NCBI GenBank assembly: GCA_049718765.1
Contig: JBNARI010000001.1
Location: 1-64,000, forward strand
DNA length: 64,000 bases
Direction: 5' to 3'
Source of the DNA: JBNARI01 sp049718765
GTDB lineage: Bacteria > Bacillota > Sulfobacillia > DUMF01
The number at the start of each line of letters is the position of its first letter. Position 1 is the stretch's first letter. The notes below the pieces were generated by a model. It was given only the letters and a program-made list of their open reading frames with translations, searched no databases and was not told the DNA's origin. Below are positions 55,019-63,950 of this stretch, one piece after another. The position numbers and the translations under genes were made by a program.

Positions 55019-56138
55019 TTGTACGAGGAGATAATCAGGGAAACTGAAGCGTTGGCAGAGAAACTAAACCAAATAAGGAGGTCTCTTTGACTGGGAAGGG
55101 AAGAAGGTCAGGCTTGCTGAGCTTGACCACAAGCTCTCATCCCAGGACTTTTGGGCAGATCAAGAGGCAGCCCAAAAGGTGCTAAAGGAAGTGTCCCAGC
55201 TCAAGCGGGACATAGAAAAGTACGAGGCGTTGGATAAGAGGCTCATGGACTTGAGGGACCTGGCGGAGCTTGCCGAAGCAGAGGGCGACGGCAGCGTGTC
55301 GGATGAGCTGAGCAGTGAAATCGCTGCGCTTCGCCAGGACGTGGAAAAGGCAGAGCTTGAGCTTTTACTCAACGGCCCATATGATTCCCGCAACGCCATA
55401 ATGAGTCTCCACGCCGGCGCGGGGGGCACCGAGGCCCAGGACTGGGTGCAAATGCTGCTGAGGATGTACACGCGCTGGGCCGAGGGGCGGGGCTACGACG
55501 TGGAGGTACTGGACCTGCTAGAGGGAGAAGAAGCGGGGATAAAGAGCGTCACTATCCTGATAAAAGGCCCAAACGCCTACGGCTACTCCAAAGCGGAAAA
55601 GGGAGTTCACAGGCTGGTGAGGATATCCCCCTTCGACGCTTCCGCCCGCAGACACACTTCCTTTGCGTCGGTTGACGTGATTCCCGAAATCGAGGACGAG
55701 GAAGAAATCGAGATCAAGCCAGAGGAGCTGGAAATCGAGACCTTCCGTTCTGGGGGGAAGGGCGGCCAAAACGTCAACAAGGTGGAGACCGCAGTGAGGA
55801 TTAGACATATCCCAACCGGCATCGTAGTGGCCTGCCAAACCGAGAGGTCCCAATACGCTAACAAACTGAGGGCGATGAAGCTGCTCAAGTCGCGCCTGCT
55901 GGCCTTGAAGGAAGAGGAGCGGGAAAAAGAAATTGCCAAGCTCAGGGGCCAACATGGGGAGATCGCCTGGGGCAACCAGATCCGCTCCTACGTGTTCCAA
56001 CCGTACACCCTTGTGAAGGACCACCGAACTGGTTATGAGAAAGGAAACGTCCAGGCGGTCATGGATGGAGAAATCGACGACTTCATTTACGCTTACCTGC
56101 TTCAGAAGGCCACTGCCCAAGGAGGAGGGCAGGGCTAA
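55019..56138 (+). CDS. prfB: Peptide chain release factor 2, with programmed +1 frameshift
   Basis: RF2 reads UAA and UGA. Frame 0 begins at TTG 55019 (GAGGAGG ten bases upstream) and runs 23 codons to CTT TGA at 55085-55090. After a +1 shift the reading continues at 55089 to 56138, giving about 372 residues. AGGAGG at 55076-55081 lies three bases before the slippery CTT, exactly the arrangement of the E. coli autoregulatory site. The shifted protein has the GGQ motif RSGGKGGQNVNKVETAVRI and HAGAGGTEAQDWVQMLLRMYTRWAE. Its end overlaps the convergent csaB by four bases. Confidence 0.95.
55076..55091 (+). promoter_or_regulatory. prfB programmed frameshift site
   Basis: AGGAGG, three bases, CTT, then the in-frame TGA followed by C. 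Poor termination at UGA when RF2 is scarce allows slippage of CTT to TTT. Confidence 0.92.
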
Positions 56139-57229
56139 CGCCTGTACAGGAGATCCAATGCAAGCTCTACGTTCTTGCGGGCAAGGGGCACAAGCCGCCC
56201 CTTGGCCCGCTGCAGCTGGCCGCGAATGGTTGAGGACCTGTCCAGCAGCTCTTCCACTGCGGACACCACGTCCCGCGCGTTGAGGTCCCAAAGGGAGCCT
56301 GCGCAAGGACAGCCAAGTTCCCTCAAGAAGCTCTCGACTTTCGGATCGTACACGATTCCTGCAGTTGGCACCAGTGCTGTCACACCCAGCACCAGCGAGT
56401 GAAGTCTGGTGCCTAGCACCGCGTTGCACTTGGCCAGCATATACAGCACCTGCCCAGGAGAGTACTGCCTTTGGAGTACAAACCCTGGCCGCTTCATGAG
56501 CGCCAGCACCTGCCTTGAGGGTTCCAGGTCCATTGTGCGGTGCATGGGAACCATAACTACCTGGGCTTTCCTGGTCTCCACGACGCTGTCCAGAGCACGG
56601 GCCAGCTCCCTGAACCCCACCGCCGCGTTCCGGAAAAGTCTCACGGACACCACTATCCTTGGGCCTTGGGCTGGCGGTATCCCCTCAGCCTGGAATGGGT
56701 CAGGCTGGCCTTCCACGGGCTCGGGTTCAAGGAGGAAGGCGGGGTCTGCAGTGACGATGGGCTGCCGGTCCACTCCCAGTTCTTTCAGGGTTTGGGCAGA
56801 ATCGGGGTCGCGCAGGGTAATCAGGTCTGCTCCGTTCAGGGCAGTCCTGGACAACGCCCTGCCTAGGGGCGTGGTGATGGGACCAATTCCATTGGCAAAC
56901 ACCATTGCCTTGCCTGTGAGTTTCTTGCCAATCCACAGCAGCCCAGCGTAGTACATAAGGGAGCGCAGGCTCGTCATGTCCTGAAGCAGGCTGCCGCCTC
57001 CCAGGAGGAACATTTGGGCAGCCCTTAGCTCCTTGATCACCTGGCGGGGATCTATGCGCAGCGCAGACCGCACCCTGTAGGCCCCGGAAGTCCACGCCGG
57101 GTCCCTGGAAAGCACCGTGAACTCAACTTCGGGAGCCAGGCGCCTGAACTCGCAAAGGGTCGCCTGGAGGATTGCTTCGTCTCCCAGGTTCCCGAAGCCG
57201 TGGTAGCCTGCAATCACTACCCTTGGCAA
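56135..57229 (-). CDS. csaB: Polysaccharide pyruvyl transferase CsaB
   Basis: CsaB adds pyruvate to the ManNAc of secondary wall polymers, creating the ligand for SLH domains. The 364-residue protein shows VVIAGYHGFGNLGDEAILQATL, FLLGGGSLLQDMTSLRSLMYYAGLLWIGKKLTG, ANGIGPITTPLGR and LGTRLHSLVLGVTALVPTAGIVYDPKVESFLRELG, as in CsaB. TTG 57229 has GGGAGG eight bases upstream and overlaps the glycosyltransferase gene by 13 bases. Two SLH proteins in the window supply the expected clients. Confidence 0.93.
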   Translation of the reverse strand: MPRVVIAGYHGFGNLGDEAILQATLCEFRRLAPEVEFTVLSRDPAWTSGAYRVRSALRIDPRQVIKELRAAQMFLLGGGSLLQDMTSLRSLMYYAGLLWIGKKLTGKAMVFANGIGPITTPLGRALSRTALNGADLITLRDPDSAQTLKELGVDRQPIVTADPAFLLEPEPVEGQPDPFQAEGIPPAQGPRIVVSVRLFRNAAVGFRELARALDSVVETRKAQVVMVPMHRTMDLEPSRQVLALMKRPGFVLQRQYSPGQVLYMLAKCNAVLGTRLHSLVLGVTALVPTAGIVYDPKVESFLRELGCPCAGSLWDLNARDVVSAVEELLDRSSTIRGQLQRAKGRLVPLARKNVELALDLLYRR

Positions 57230-58317
57230 TCGCTGCGCCTCCCTTCGCCCATCACCTTGAGGTAGAATTCCACGGTGCGCTGGGCCATGTGAGCTGCGTT
57301 GAAGTGCTCCAACGCGAACTGCCGAGCTCGAGCACCCATTTCCAAGGACTCCTGCCTGTGCTCCAGGACCTTCACCATTGCCTGAGCCAACCCGTCAGGG
57401 TCGTTGGGCTCAACCAAAATGCCAATGCTGGGATCCCTGATCACTTCGGGAATTCCTCCCCCCCTTGAGGCCACAACTGGCAAGCCGCACATCATTGCCT
57501 CAACCAGGGCAATGCCCAGTCCTTCCTCCAACGAGGGAAGCACGAACAGATCCAGCTTCCTGAGGAAGCTTGGAACATCCTCAACGTATCCCCTGAAGCT
57601 GACCCATCCCTCCAGACCAAGCTGGCGGACCAGTGCCATCAGGTTTTGCCTTTCTGGTCCTTCCCCTGCAATCAGGAAGCGGCAATCGGGGAAGCGCTCC
57701 ACCACCGTCTTTGCGGCTCGAACAAGCACCGAGTGACCTTTTTGGGGCACAAGCCTGCCAACTGTGCCAATCACGGCTCCCGGCGCACCAGCAGCCATAC
57801 CGTTGCAGCCTTTGTCCTGGGAGAACTGGTTTGGGTCCACGCCGTTGTAGATCACCTGGATCTTGTGTGCTGGGTAGCCCTGATCCTGAAGCACCTGGGC
57901 CACGTGCTGGGAAACTGCTATGGCCCCCCTTGAAAGCAGTCCCTGGAGCACTCCAAGAACCCTTGCTCGGGAGCGATCTGGGGTGTGTTTGGTGAACACC
58001 ACAGGCACCCTGCACAGCCAGGCAGCAATCCTAGCGCTCAGGCTGGCGTGGGTGTGCACCAAGTGAGGGCGTACCTTTTCAATGACGCCCACCATGGCGG
58101 CCACTGCTCGTGGGGAAAAGGACTTGTCCCTGCCCGGCAGTGGTAACCATTGTACTCCCAAATCCCTGAGTCTGGCCGCAAGAGGCCCCTCTGGACAGCA
58201 CACCACCGATTCCACCTGGCAGCTGTACTCGGGTTGGGCCACCAGCGTGAGCAGGTACTTGCCTGCTCCCGCTATTTGGTAGTCTGGTATGGCGTGGAGC
58301 ACCTTCAATCGCTTCAC
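57217..58317 (-). CDS. Glycosyltransferase family 4
   Basis: The 366-residue GT-B enzyme has KVLHAIPDYQIAGAGKYLLTLV, HTHASLSARIAAWLC, VIYNGVDPNQF, GTVGRLVPQKGHSVLVRA and the donor-binding motif FVLPSLEEGLGIALVEAMMCGLPVVASRGGGIPEVI (the EGLGIALVEAM segment). It would extend a surface polysaccharide, but donor and acceptor are unknown. GTG 58317 overlaps the ligase-like gene by four bases. It is in an operon with csaB. Confidence 0.9.
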   Translation of the reverse strand: MKRLKVLHAIPDYQIAGAGKYLLTLVAQPEYSCQVESVVCCPEGPLAARLRDLGVQWLPLPGRDKSFSPRAVAAMVGVIEKVRPHLVHTHASLSARIAAWLCRVPVVFTKHTPDRSRARVLGVLQGLLSRGAIAVSQHVAQVLQDQGYPAHKIQVIYNGVDPNQFSQDKGCNGMAAGAPGAVIGTVGRLVPQKGHSVLVRAAKTVVERFPDCRFLIAGEGPERQNLMALVRQLGLEGWVSFRGYVEDVPSFLRKLDLFVLPSLEEGLGIALVEAMMCGLPVVASRGGGIPEVIRDPSIGILVEPNDPDGLAQAMVKVLEHRQESLEMGARARQFALEHFNAAHMAQRTVEFYLKVMGEGRRSDCQG

Positions 58318-59537
58318 AGGCGCTCACCTTCCTGGCGTACACACCTGCCGGTGAGCAGGCCCGCAACGCACCAGAAGAAAAGCATGTTGCGGGGCGTGTA
58401 CCAAATGTGGTCAAACAGCCCATGGACCAACTGCCCCCCCAAGCCCAGTGCCAGCGCAAGGGAAACAGGGCCTTTATGGCGCAGCACCCTTGAGAGCAGG
58501 CTTCCGCAGTACCAACAGAACAATGCCAGCCCTGCCAGCCCTGTCTCTGCCAGGAGCTGCATGAAAAGGTTATGGGTGTGCATGGCAGGGGTGCCGGCAA
58601 TCTCGTAGCCTATGTAGGCGCGGGCAAAGGCGGGTGCACCTAACCCTACTCCAGTTGGCCAAAAGTCTCGAATCAAGCGCCAGCCAGCCTTCCAGATGGT
58701 GAGACGGTAGCGCGTGGAGCTGTCTCCACCCGTGAAAATGCTGAGAGCCCTCACCGTCACAGACCTGGGGGCCAACAGGAAACCCGCTGCGCCCAGCGCG
58801 AGTAAAGGCCCCAGGGAGCGGGGCAAAAGGAGCACTACCATGGCTGTGAGCTCAAGCGCTGTGGCCAGCCAGCCCCCTCTGGAGAAGGTGAAGGTGAGCG
58901 CCGCAAGTTGCAGGGCCAGGGAAGCGCCGCCCCAAAGCTTGCGAACCCCGCCCGACCCCCACAGGAGCGCTAGGGTGAGGGGGATTGTGAGCGCCAGGTA
59001 ATCGGCCAGCATGGTGGGGTTGTCGAAAGTAGCGTAGGCCCTGGTCGGGATTAGTTCCGCCATTTGCGCGTCAATCCAGGAGGTGGGAGTCGCCACCTTC
59101 GCCACGAACTGGTATATCGCAAGCAAACTCACGGGAATTGCCGCAAGGGGCACTGCCCAGAGCGCCTCACGCAATTGATCCTCAGAAGCCATGGCGGCTT
59201 GTCTGCCTGCAAGGTAAACGCAGGCGCACGCTACCCAAATTGCGGCTGAAACTGCACTGTCCTTGGGGGAGACTGAAGCGATGAACGGCACCAAGAGCCA
59301 CAGGCCAAACAGCAACAACACCCGTTCAGGGAAAACCGCCTTGGGCAGCGCCCAAGACGTGTGGGCCTGCCTAAATCCGAACCAAGTGAGGACCAGGACG
59401 CCAGCAAAAAGCAAAAGCAGTGTAGCGCCGGTTGGCAGGAGTGGCAGGCACAACAGGACCAGTGCCACGAGAAAGCTGCAATAGTTTGGATCCCAAAGGT
59501 GTTTGCCATTGGTTTGTGCTAGGACTTCCCAAGTCAT
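58314..59537 (-). CDS. O-antigen ligase / polymerase-like membrane protein
   Basis: The 407-residue protein has about 12 hydrophobic segments and the Wzy/WaaL-type region TFTFSRGGWLATALELTAMVV, a large loop SSTRYRLTIWKAGWRLIRDFWPTGVGLGAPAFARAY and MHTHNLFMQLLAETGLAGLALF. This pattern (R-G-G-W, then HNLFLQ-like) is typical of O-antigen ligase family proteins, which polymerise or transfer lipid-linked glycans. In a Gram-positive cell it probably handles the wall polysaccharide. ATG 59537. Confidence 0.85.
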   Translation of the reverse strand: MTWEVLAQTNGKHLWDPNYCSFLVALVLLCLPLLPTGATLLLLFAGVLVLTWFGFRQAHTSWALPKAVFPERVLLLFGLWLLVPFIASVSPKDSAVSAAIWVACACVYLAGRQAAMASEDQLREALWAVPLAAIPVSLLAIYQFVAKVATPTSWIDAQMAELIPTRAYATFDNPTMLADYLALTIPLTLALLWGSGGVRKLWGGASLALQLAALTFTFSRGGWLATALELTAMVVLLLPRSLGPLLALGAAGFLLAPRSVTVRALSIFTGGDSSTRYRLTIWKAGWRLIRDFWPTGVGLGAPAFARAYIGYEIAGTPAMHTHNLFMQLLAETGLAGLALFCWYCGSLLSRVLRHKGPVSLALALGLGGQLVHGLFDHIWYTPRNMLFFWCVAGLLTGRCVRQEGERL

Positions 59538-59545
59538 GGCTCAAG

Positions 59546-60073
59546 CTACCTCGCCTTGGGCTCAAGCGCTATTTCCACTACGGTGCTCTGGAAGGCAAAG
59601 ATGTTGCTCTTCAGTCCCACCTGCGTGCCAATGCGCAGCTCAACGCCGCCCAGGGTGATCAGGTTCTCTGACACCACGCCCGTACCCCGAACAGTGAGGT
59701 ACATGTCCTTGCGCCGGGTGGATGTGGTCTCGTAGAGCCGACCGTCGGGCAGCACCGATACGATGTCAGCTGGTTCCACCCTCTTTTCCACAATGACCCC
59801 AAGGTAGTTGTTGGTCCTGGAGTCCCAAACCTTGTCCCCAACCTTTGCGGCGTTGACGCTTGCATCACGCACGGCTGTCACAAGGAACGTGACCTCAATT
59901 TGCCTTTGCTCTCCAGGCGCTTTCCCTATCGATTTTGCCCCAAACCTCAATGCAGCCACCACTACTGCCACTGCAATGACGGCAAGGGCCAAAAAGTCCA
60001 TGGGTTTGAGCTTCCACTTCACTTCACGTGTCGCCTGGTTCAAGCGCTTGGCAGCCAAGCTGGGCCCCCACAC
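59546..60073 (-). CDS. DUF4330 family protein
   Basis: The roughly 175-residue protein has one N-terminal membrane helix (MDFLALAVIAVAVVVAALRF). The remainder is predicted extracellular and beta-rich: EVTFLVTAVRDASVNAAKVGDKVWDSRTNNYLGVIVEKRVEP and LTVRGTGVVSENLITLGGVELRIGTQVGLKSNIFAFQSTVVEI. It fits the DUF4330 family seen in surface-polysaccharide operons, with no established function. GTG 60073 is chosen since AAGGAGG lies ten bases upstream; GTG 60127 is another candidate. Confidence 0.75.
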   Translation of the reverse strand: MWGPSLAAKRLNQATREVKWKLKPMDFLALAVIAVAVVVAALRFGAKSIGKAPGEQRQIEVTFLVTAVRDASVNAAKVGDKVWDSRTNNYLGVIVEKRVEPADIVSVLPDGRLYETTSTRRKDMYLTVRGTGVVSENLITLGGVELRIGTQVGLKSNIFAFQSTVVEIALEPKAR

Positions 60074-60201
60074 CAGGCGATTGCCTCCTTTCCAGGCTCT
60101 TGATTTGCCCTTTGAAGGGCAGGGCACAGGGGACCTTGGTCCTAGACCGCTAACCCGAGCAAAGCAGTGCTGGCGCAGAGCAAAAGCGTGGCGTCACAGG
60201 G

Positions 60202-61350
60202 CTACCCTGAAGGGTGCCCCCTGCGTGTCGGCGCCTCAAGCACCTGGGAATACACTTGGACAACTTGGTCTGCTGTCTTTTCCGAAGTGAGGTGCTCCCG
60301 AATGAACAGTAGGCCGTGTTTTCCAAGCTCCTCTAATCTAGAGGGTTCGGCAATTTCCAAGATGGCGTGAGCCAGCTTTTCTGGAGTAATACTGGTGCCC
60401 CAGCCTCTGGCGGTGAAATTGTAAAGCTCAGCTTCGCTCATCTTGTCTTGGGTGAGCACCCCGCCAAAGCCGCCTTCACCGGCAATCACCACGGGTTTGC
60501 CGCAAGCCATTGCCTCCATTGCTGCCCTGGCCACCCCAACGAACACGTCTGCAAGCTGCAGGATGGTTGGGGTGTCGGTGCGCCCGCCCAGGATCAGCGC
60601 TGCCTTGTATCCCATTTGGGCGTTGCAGCGGTCGGCTGCCTGCCTCACTGCCAGTAGCCCGTCACCGTCGCCAACTATGATGAGCTGAACAGCCCTTCCA
60701 AGACTCGAGCGCAATAGGTGCAAGGCCTCAATCAGGTTGAGCGCCACTTCTGCCATTTGTGCCTGCAGCCTGCTCACGTGCACTATCACTAGGCTGCCTG
60801 GGTCCACACCCAGCTCTTTGGCAAACTGGAGAGGACGGGGAGCGGGCTTGAACTGTTCCGTGTCTATGCCGTTGGGGATTATAATTACGGAAGCAGGGTC
60901 GAACCCGAACCTGCCAATGAGGTGTCGCTTTACGTCCTGACTCACGGCAATGGTGAGGCGCCCAGGTGTTGTGACCAGGTTCCACGGGAAGCCCGAGGCG
61001 TACACCCCGTGATAGGTGACCACTAGGGGAATGCCCGTGCGACGGGACACCCTGGCGCACACCCAAGCCGGGATTCGGGCGTGGGCGTGCATGAGCTGCA
61101 CCTTGTGAGCTGAACACAACTCCCGGATTTCCCTGACGGAGTTGAATATGTGAAGGGGGTTTCTGGAATTAAGCTTTACCCTGAAATGTGGTATTCCAGC
61201 TTGGCCAAGTCTTGGAACCAGCCGGCCTCCGTCGGAAGCCACCACCACCCGGTGACCACGGCGGGCCAGTTCTGTAGCAAGGGTTATGACGTGGGTCTCG
61301 GCGCCCCCGAGGTCCAGGGACATTGCAGTAAGGAGCACGTTGTATGGCAA
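60202..61350 (-). CDS. Glycosyltransferase family 4
   Basis: The 382-residue GT-B enzyme has LLTAMSLDLGGAETHVITLATELARRGHRVVVASDGG, LMHAHARIPAWVCARVS, VIIIPNGIDTEQF, VHVSRLQAQMAEVALNLIEAL and FVGVARAAMEAMACGKPVVIAGEGGFGG. The last motif replaces the usual E-x7-E with a GVARAAMEAM form, as in many GT4 enzymes. The acceptor is unknown. TTG 61350 has GAGGGTGG upstream. It begins the leftward surface-polysaccharide operon and is divergent from tagA. Confidence 0.88.
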   Translation of the reverse strand: MPYNVLLTAMSLDLGGAETHVITLATELARRGHRVVVASDGGRLVPRLGQAGIPHFRVKLNSRNPLHIFNSVREIRELCSAHKVQLMHAHARIPAWVCARVSRRTGIPLVVTYHGVYASGFPWNLVTTPGRLTIAVSQDVKRHLIGRFGFDPASVIIIPNGIDTEQFKPAPRPLQFAKELGVDPGSLVIVHVSRLQAQMAEVALNLIEALHLLRSSLGRAVQLIIVGDGDGLLAVRQAADRCNAQMGYKAALILGGRTDTPTILQLADVFVGVARAAMEAMACGKPVVIAGEGGFGGVLTQDKMSEAELYNFTARGWGTSITPEKLAHAILEIAEPSRLEELGKHGLLFIREHLTSEKTADQVVQVYSQVLEAPTRRGHPSG

Positions 61351-61431
61351 TGGCCACTACCACCCTCAGCCTAAGTCTATCCCAGTATAGCACCTGTTTG
61401 AATGCGGGGGCAACCGCCGGAGGTGAGCTGG

Positions 61432-62196
61432 GTGGACACGGTTGAAGTGCTCGGAGTTGAATTCGCGAAAGTGAGCCTGAGGGAAGCAATTAATCTGGCC
61501 ACCCGGATGGCCCTTTCCCAGAGGCCCCACGTGGTTGTGACTGCTAACCCTGAGTTCGTACATCATTATCAGAGGTCAGAGGAACTGAGGCGGCTTATGG
61601 CCCGTGCTGCCATGGTGGTGGCGGATGGAGCTGGAGTGGTTTGGGCTTCTCGGTTGCTGGGGCGGCCTTTGCCAGAAAGGGTGCCTGGCGTTGAACTGGT
61701 TGAGGGAGTTCTGGGCACTGGAAGGGTGTGCAGGGTATACTTGTTGGGAGCGAAACCAGGCGTAGCCCAGGAGGCAGGGCTAAAGCTGAAAGCCAGGTAC
61801 CCACACCTGGAGGTGGTGGGTACTCACCACGGCTACTTCCGGCCCGAAGAGGAGGAGCAGGTGATCAAGTCCATAGCTGGATCGGGTGCTCAACTCTTGC
61901 TGGCGGGACTGGGCGCGCCCAAACAGGAAATATGGCTGCTCCGCCACGGAAATGCGCTGGGAGTGCCCCTCATGATAGGCGTTGGGGGCGCGCTGGACGT
62001 GTTTGCGGGGCGCGTGAACCGGGCGCCGCTGGTGTTCAGGCGGGCGCAGCTCGAGTGGCTGTGGAGGATCACCACCGAGCCCAGGCGACTGCGGCGTGTG
62101 CCCGGGCTTGTGTGGTTTTTGCTAGCAGTGCTAGGGCAATGGTGGAAGCTTCGAGGACCAGTTGGCAAAACAGGAGTTGATGGCAGTGGAACTTGA
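61432..62196 (+). CDS. tagA: WecG/TagA/CpsF family glycosyltransferase (TagA-like)
   Basis: TagA-type enzymes add ManNAc to undecaprenyl-PP-GlcNAc. The roughly 254-residue protein has VVVTANPEFVHHYQRSEELRRLMARAAMVVADGAGVVWASRLLG, YLLGAKPGVAQEAGLKLKARYP and LLAGLGAPKQEIWLLRHGNALGVPLMIGVGGALDVFAGRVNRAP, all family hallmarks. GTG 61432 is preferred since GGAGGTG lies seven bases upstream. Acting after TagO and using UDP-ManNAc from WecB, it would form the linkage unit. Its end overlaps the transketolase gene by about 17 bases. Confidence 0.94.
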   Translation: MDTVEVLGVEFAKVSLREAINLATRMALSQRPHVVVTANPEFVHHYQRSEELRRLMARAAMVVADGAGVVWASRLLGRPLPERVPGVELVEGVLGTGRVCRVYLLGAKPGVAQEAGLKLKARYPHLEVVGTHHGYFRPEEEEQVIKSIAGSGAQLLLAGLGAPKQEIWLLRHGNALGVPLMIGVGGALDVFAGRVNRAPLVFRRAQLEWLWRITTEPRRLRRVPGLVWFLLAVLGQWWKLRGPVGKTGVDGSGT

Positions 62197-63019
62197 TTTC
62201 GAGCTTATGCGCTCAAAGGCCAGAGCCATCAGGAGACACGTTATCCTCATGACTGGCGCGGCAGGGTCAGGCCATCCGGGAGGGTCGCTCTCATGCGCAG
62301 ACATACTGTCTGCGCTTTACTTCGGCCTCATGAGGATTGACCCCAAGGCGCCCGATTGGCCAGACAGGGACAGGTTCATCTTGTCCAAGGGGCACGCGGC
62401 GCCTGCGCTTTACGCTGCCCTGGCTGAGCGGGGATTCTTCCCCCTGGAGTGGCTGGGCACCTTGAGGAGGTTGGGTTCCCCGTTGCAGGGCCACCCTGAC
62501 ATGAGGAAGACTTCAGGCGTGGAAGCTTCCACGGGCAGCCTGGGTCAGGGCCTTTCCTTTGCGTGTGGGGTTGCCCTTGCTGCAAGGCTTGACGGTTCAG
62601 ACAGGGTCACCTATGTGCTCCTTGGGGACGGCGAGTGCGAGGAAGGGCAGGTATGGGAAGCTGCCATGGCTGCCAGCCATTACAGGCTGCACAGGCTTGT
62701 GGCGTTCGTGGACCATAACGGCCTACAGATAGACGGGCCCATCACCCAGGTGTGTTCCCCAGAGCCCCTGGTGGAGAAGTGGCGTGCCTTTGGGTGGGAC
62801 GTGCAGCAAATAGACGGCCACGACGTAACTCAAATCTGTGCTGCGGCCAAGAGGGCCCTGGAGTGCCCAGAAGCCAAGCCCCACTGCATAATTGCGGAGA
62901 CGGTGAAGGGCAAGGGGGTGTCCTTCATGGAAGGGCAGGCAGACTGGCACGGGAAAGCCCCAAACACAGAGCAAGTTGCGCTTGCGCTGAAGGAGCTGGC
63001 TGACGATGGACAGGACTGA
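62180..63019 (+). CDS. Transketolase, N-terminal subunit
   Basis: The roughly 279-residue subunit is the thiamine-diphosphate-binding half of a split transketolase. It shows RRHVILMTGAAGSGHPGGSLSCADILSALYF, ILSKGHAAPALYAALAERGF, GVEASTGSLGQGLSFACGVALAARL and the TPP/Mg2+ motif LGDGECEEGQVWEAAMAASHYRLHRLVAFVDHNGLQIDG. ATG 62180 or GTG 62186 is the start, both near CAGGAG. It overlaps tagA and the C-terminal subunit gene, indicating one operon. With the transaldolase-like enzyme and RpiB it completes non-oxidative pentose phosphate steps. Confidence 0.95.
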   Translation: MAVELDFELMRSKARAIRRHVILMTGAAGSGHPGGSLSCADILSALYFGLMRIDPKAPDWPDRDRFILSKGHAAPALYAALAERGFFPLEWLGTLRRLGSPLQGHPDMRKTSGVEASTGSLGQGLSFACGVALAARLDGSDRVTYVLLGDGECEEGQVWEAAMAASHYRLHRLVAFVDHNGLQIDGPITQVCSPEPLVEKWRAFGWDVQQIDGHDVTQICAAAKRALECPEAKPHCIIAETVKGKGVSFMEGQADWHGKAPNTEQVALALKELADDGQD

Positions 63020-63950
63020 AATAGCCACCAGGGAAGCGTACGGCCAAGCCCTGGTGGAACTAGGCAAGGAGTTTCCAGAAATAGTGGTGCTTGACGCGGA
63101 CCTTTCCAAGTCCACAATGACGGCCAAGTTTGCAGCAGCGTTTCCCCACAGGTTCTTCAACGTGGGCATTGCAGAAGCCAACATGATGGGCATTGCTGCG
63201 GGGCTGGCGGCAAGCGGCAAGATCCCATTCGCCAGCACCTTTGCAGTGTTTGCCGCTGGAAGGGCGTTTGATCAGGTGAGGCAATCCGTGGGTTACCCTG
63301 GGCTTAACGTGAAAATCGCTGCAAGTCACGCGGGCATAACTGTGGGAGCAGACGGGGCCTCTCACCAGTCCATCGAGGACATTGCCCTCATGAGAGTGAT
63401 ACCGGGCATGTGCGTGATCGTGCCTGCAGACGGCGCGGAGACCATGGAGGCGTGCAGGGCGGCGGTGATGCACCGGGGACCTGTTTACCTGAGGCTTGGC
63501 AGACACCCTAGCCCCGTTCTCAAGCAGAAGTGGGATTTCCGTTTGGGTAAGGCTAGCCTGCTAAGTGAGGGCAAGCACGTCACCATCATCGCATGTGGCA
63601 CGATGGTGAGCGTGGCCCTGAAGGCTGCCCAGATCCTAGAATCGGAAGAAATCAGCGCAAGGGTGCTCAACATGTCCACAATAAAGCCTTTGGACGTGGA
63701 CTGTGTTGTGGAGTCTGCCAAGCTAACCGGGGCAGTTGTGACTGTGGAGGAACACTCGGTAATTGGAGGCCTGGGCAGCGCGGTGGCGGAGGTGCTGGTC
63801 AGGGAATACCCGGTACCGGTGCAAATGGTGGGCATTCAAGACTGCTTTGGACAGTCGGGGAGCGCAAGCGAACTGCTGGAGTTTTACGGGCTCACGCCAC
63901 GTAGCGTTGCGGAGGCTGCTAGGAAGGCGATTGCCATGAAACGCCTGTGA
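63006..63950 (+). CDS. Transketolase, C-terminal subunit
   Basis: The 314-residue subunit carries the pyrimidine-binding and C-terminal domains. Motifs include FFNVGIAEANMMGIAAGLAASGKIPFASTFAVFAAGRAFDQVRQSVGYPGLNVKIAASHAGITVGADGASHQ and VTVEEHSVIGGLGSAVAEVLV. The conserved catalytic Glu is in VGIAEANM. ATG 63006 overlaps the N-terminal subunit gene by 14 bases. Split transketolases are common in Clostridia and archaea. Confidence 0.95.
   Translation: MDRTEIATREAYGQALVELGKEFPEIVVLDADLSKSTMTAKFAAAFPHRFFNVGIAEANMMGIAAGLAASGKIPFASTFAVFAAGRAFDQVRQSVGYPGLNVKIAASHAGITVGADGASHQSIEDIALMRVIPGMCVIVPADGAETMEACRAAVMHRGPVYLRLGRHPSPVLKQKWDFRLGKASLLSEGKHVTIIACGTMVSVALKAAQILESEEISARVLNMSTIKPLDVDCVVESAKLTGAVVTVEEHSVIGGLGSAVAEVLVREYPVPVQMVGIQDCFGQSGSASELLEFYGLTPRSVAEAARKAIAMKRL

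Noticed and set aside
55179..56138. A shorter prfB starting at the ATG at 55179
   Set aside because: It would remove about 50 residues of the RF2 N-terminal domain; the frameshift arrangement upstream accounts for the full protein.
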